Source of the DNA: Lachnospiraceae bacterium
GTDB taxonomy: Bacteria; Bacillota; Clostridia; Lachnospirales; Lachnospiraceae
Reading direction: 5' to 3'
Assembly (NCBI GenBank): GCA_022798035.1
Contig: JAAWLS010000118.1
Coordinates: 1-7,158, forward strand
Length of the DNA: 7,158 nucleotides
Below, in pieces: positions 6,427 to 7,158 of the stretch. Within the stretch, counting starts at the first letter, position 1. Each line of letters opens with the position of its first letter. A program made the position numbers and the translations under genes. The notes under the pieces were generated by a model. It saw nothing but the letters and a program-made list of their open reading frames with translations, did no database searches and was not told the origin of the DNA.

Positions 6427-7158
6427 CTATATTTCTCTGCGCTCTACACCGTAAGCTGACTCCAGCTCTTTCACTTTGGCTTCATAAGCCTTTTGCTGCT
6501 CTGCCTGAATGAGCTGCTGGTGAATCTGAGCCTGCACCTGCTCAAAAGGACGTGCAGCAGCCTCCTTCTTATCCTCCACCAAAATCAAATGAAATCCAAA
6601 CTGAGTTTCCACCGGACCAGTAACTGCCCCAATCTCGCCTGCAAAGGCGGCCTGTTCAAATTCCGGCACCATCTTACCTTTGGAAAAATATCCCAAATCT
6701 CCGCCCTGTTCTTTGGAAGGACAGGTAGAATATTTTTTCGCCGCTTCCTCAAAAGAAAGTCCCTGGGCTATCTCTTCGGCCGCCTGCTCTGCCAATTCTT
6801 TTGTGTCCACCAAAATATGTTTTGCGCTGACTTGGCCTTCTTCCTGAAATAAATCAGGATTTTCTTCGTAGTAAGTTCTCTCCTCTTCTTCCTCTATCTT
6901 GATTCCCTCAATCACGCTGGTAGCGGCCATATGGCTGGCCAGCTCTACTTTCACCTTCTCCACCAGCTCTTCATATTCCTTAGACTCTGTAATCTTTTCT
7001 TCCACTGCCATCTTGTAAAAAAGATGAAAGGCAATCAGCTGCTCCAGCACCTGCTGTTTCGCCTGGGGATTTGACATATAAATCTGCTGCTCTGCCGGAT
7101 AATTGCTGATTAGATTGTTCAATTCTTTTTCTGTAATCCTCACTTTTAATAAATATTT
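6427..7158 (-). CDS. Parvulin-type peptidyl-prolyl cis-trans isomerase, 5' end outside window
   Basis: A PpiC/PrsA-related foldase that isomerises X-Pro bonds. Counting from the in-frame GTG at 7143, a SurA-like helical N domain covers about residues 1-100 and the rotamase domain about 104-192. Conserved parvulin residues are visible: AKHIL (H109), STCPSKEQGGDLGYFSKGKM (139-158, with C141), F162 in VPEFEQAAF, and FGFHLI (H185). A charged helix closes the protein (195-232). The frame stays open to the window edge (KYLLK before the GTG) and no ribosome site precedes 7143. Relatives also have a few residues before the RITEKEL stretch, so the true start lies just outside and the gene is annotated 5'-partial. 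No lipobox or signal peptide is seen in the visible part; related clostridial proteins of about 240 aa are cytosolic. It is co-transcribed with ytvI. Confidence 0.9.
   Translation of the reverse strand, partial: KYLLKVRITEKELNNLISNYPAEQQIYMSNPQAKQQVLEQLIAFHLFYKMAVEEKITESKEYEELVEKVKVELASHMAATSVIEGIKIEEEEERTYYEENPDLFQEEGQVSAKHILVDTKELAEQAAEEIAQGLSFEEAAKKYSTCPSKEQGGDLGYFSKGKMVPEFEQAAFAGEIGAVTGPVETQFGFHLILVEDKKEAAARPFEQVQAQIHQQLIQAEQQKAYEAKVKELESAYGVERREI

Overview
This window looks like the chromosome of a spore-forming, low-to-moderate GC Firmicute, most likely a Clostridia (Lachnospiraceae-type) gut bacterium. The grounds are strong purine-rich ribosome sites, TTG and GTG starts, and homologues of the sporulation-linked membrane proteins SpoVB and YtvI. 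The housekeeping genes also read like clostridial versions. The species assignment is inference.

Left part (1-1784, minus strand): an iron-sulfur cluster operon. It has a TTG-started IscR/Rrf2 repressor followed after 3 bp by an IscS/NifS cysteine desulfurase whose last residues lie beyond base 1. Upstream of iscR is a good vegetative promoter (TTGACA, 17 bp, TACTAT). About 10 bp past the likely transcription start lies a palindrome matching the E. coli type 1 IscR operator core at 16 of 17 positions, which suggests Fe-S-dependent autoregulation of the operon. Divergently oriented is a SpoVB-like lipid flippase gene (1861-3255, plus strand), ending in a strong hairpin.

Middle part (about 3400-5110, minus strand): a visibly AT-richer two-gene cassette set between the housekeeping genes. 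It encodes a 398-aa P-loop ATPase with an apparent C-terminal winged-helix region, plus a 74-aa helical protein that overlaps it by 11 bp and is probably translationally coupled. The cassette has its own promoter (extended -10, strong Shine-Dalgarno). Directly upstream, where a -35 box should be, is an array of four 20-bp tandem repeats plus a half unit. I do not recognise this cassette as a named system. Its architecture, composition and isolated position fit an accessory, possibly defence or regulatory, module. The 3' end of the small gene may be frameshifted.

Right part (5220-7158, minus strand): a parvulin-type peptidyl-prolyl isomerase gene, 5'-partial at the window edge, then a GTG-started YtvI/AI-2E-family membrane protein 18 bp downstream. 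The pair ends in a clear intrinsic terminator (13-bp perfect stem plus T5). This terminator insulates it from the repeat-driven cassette.
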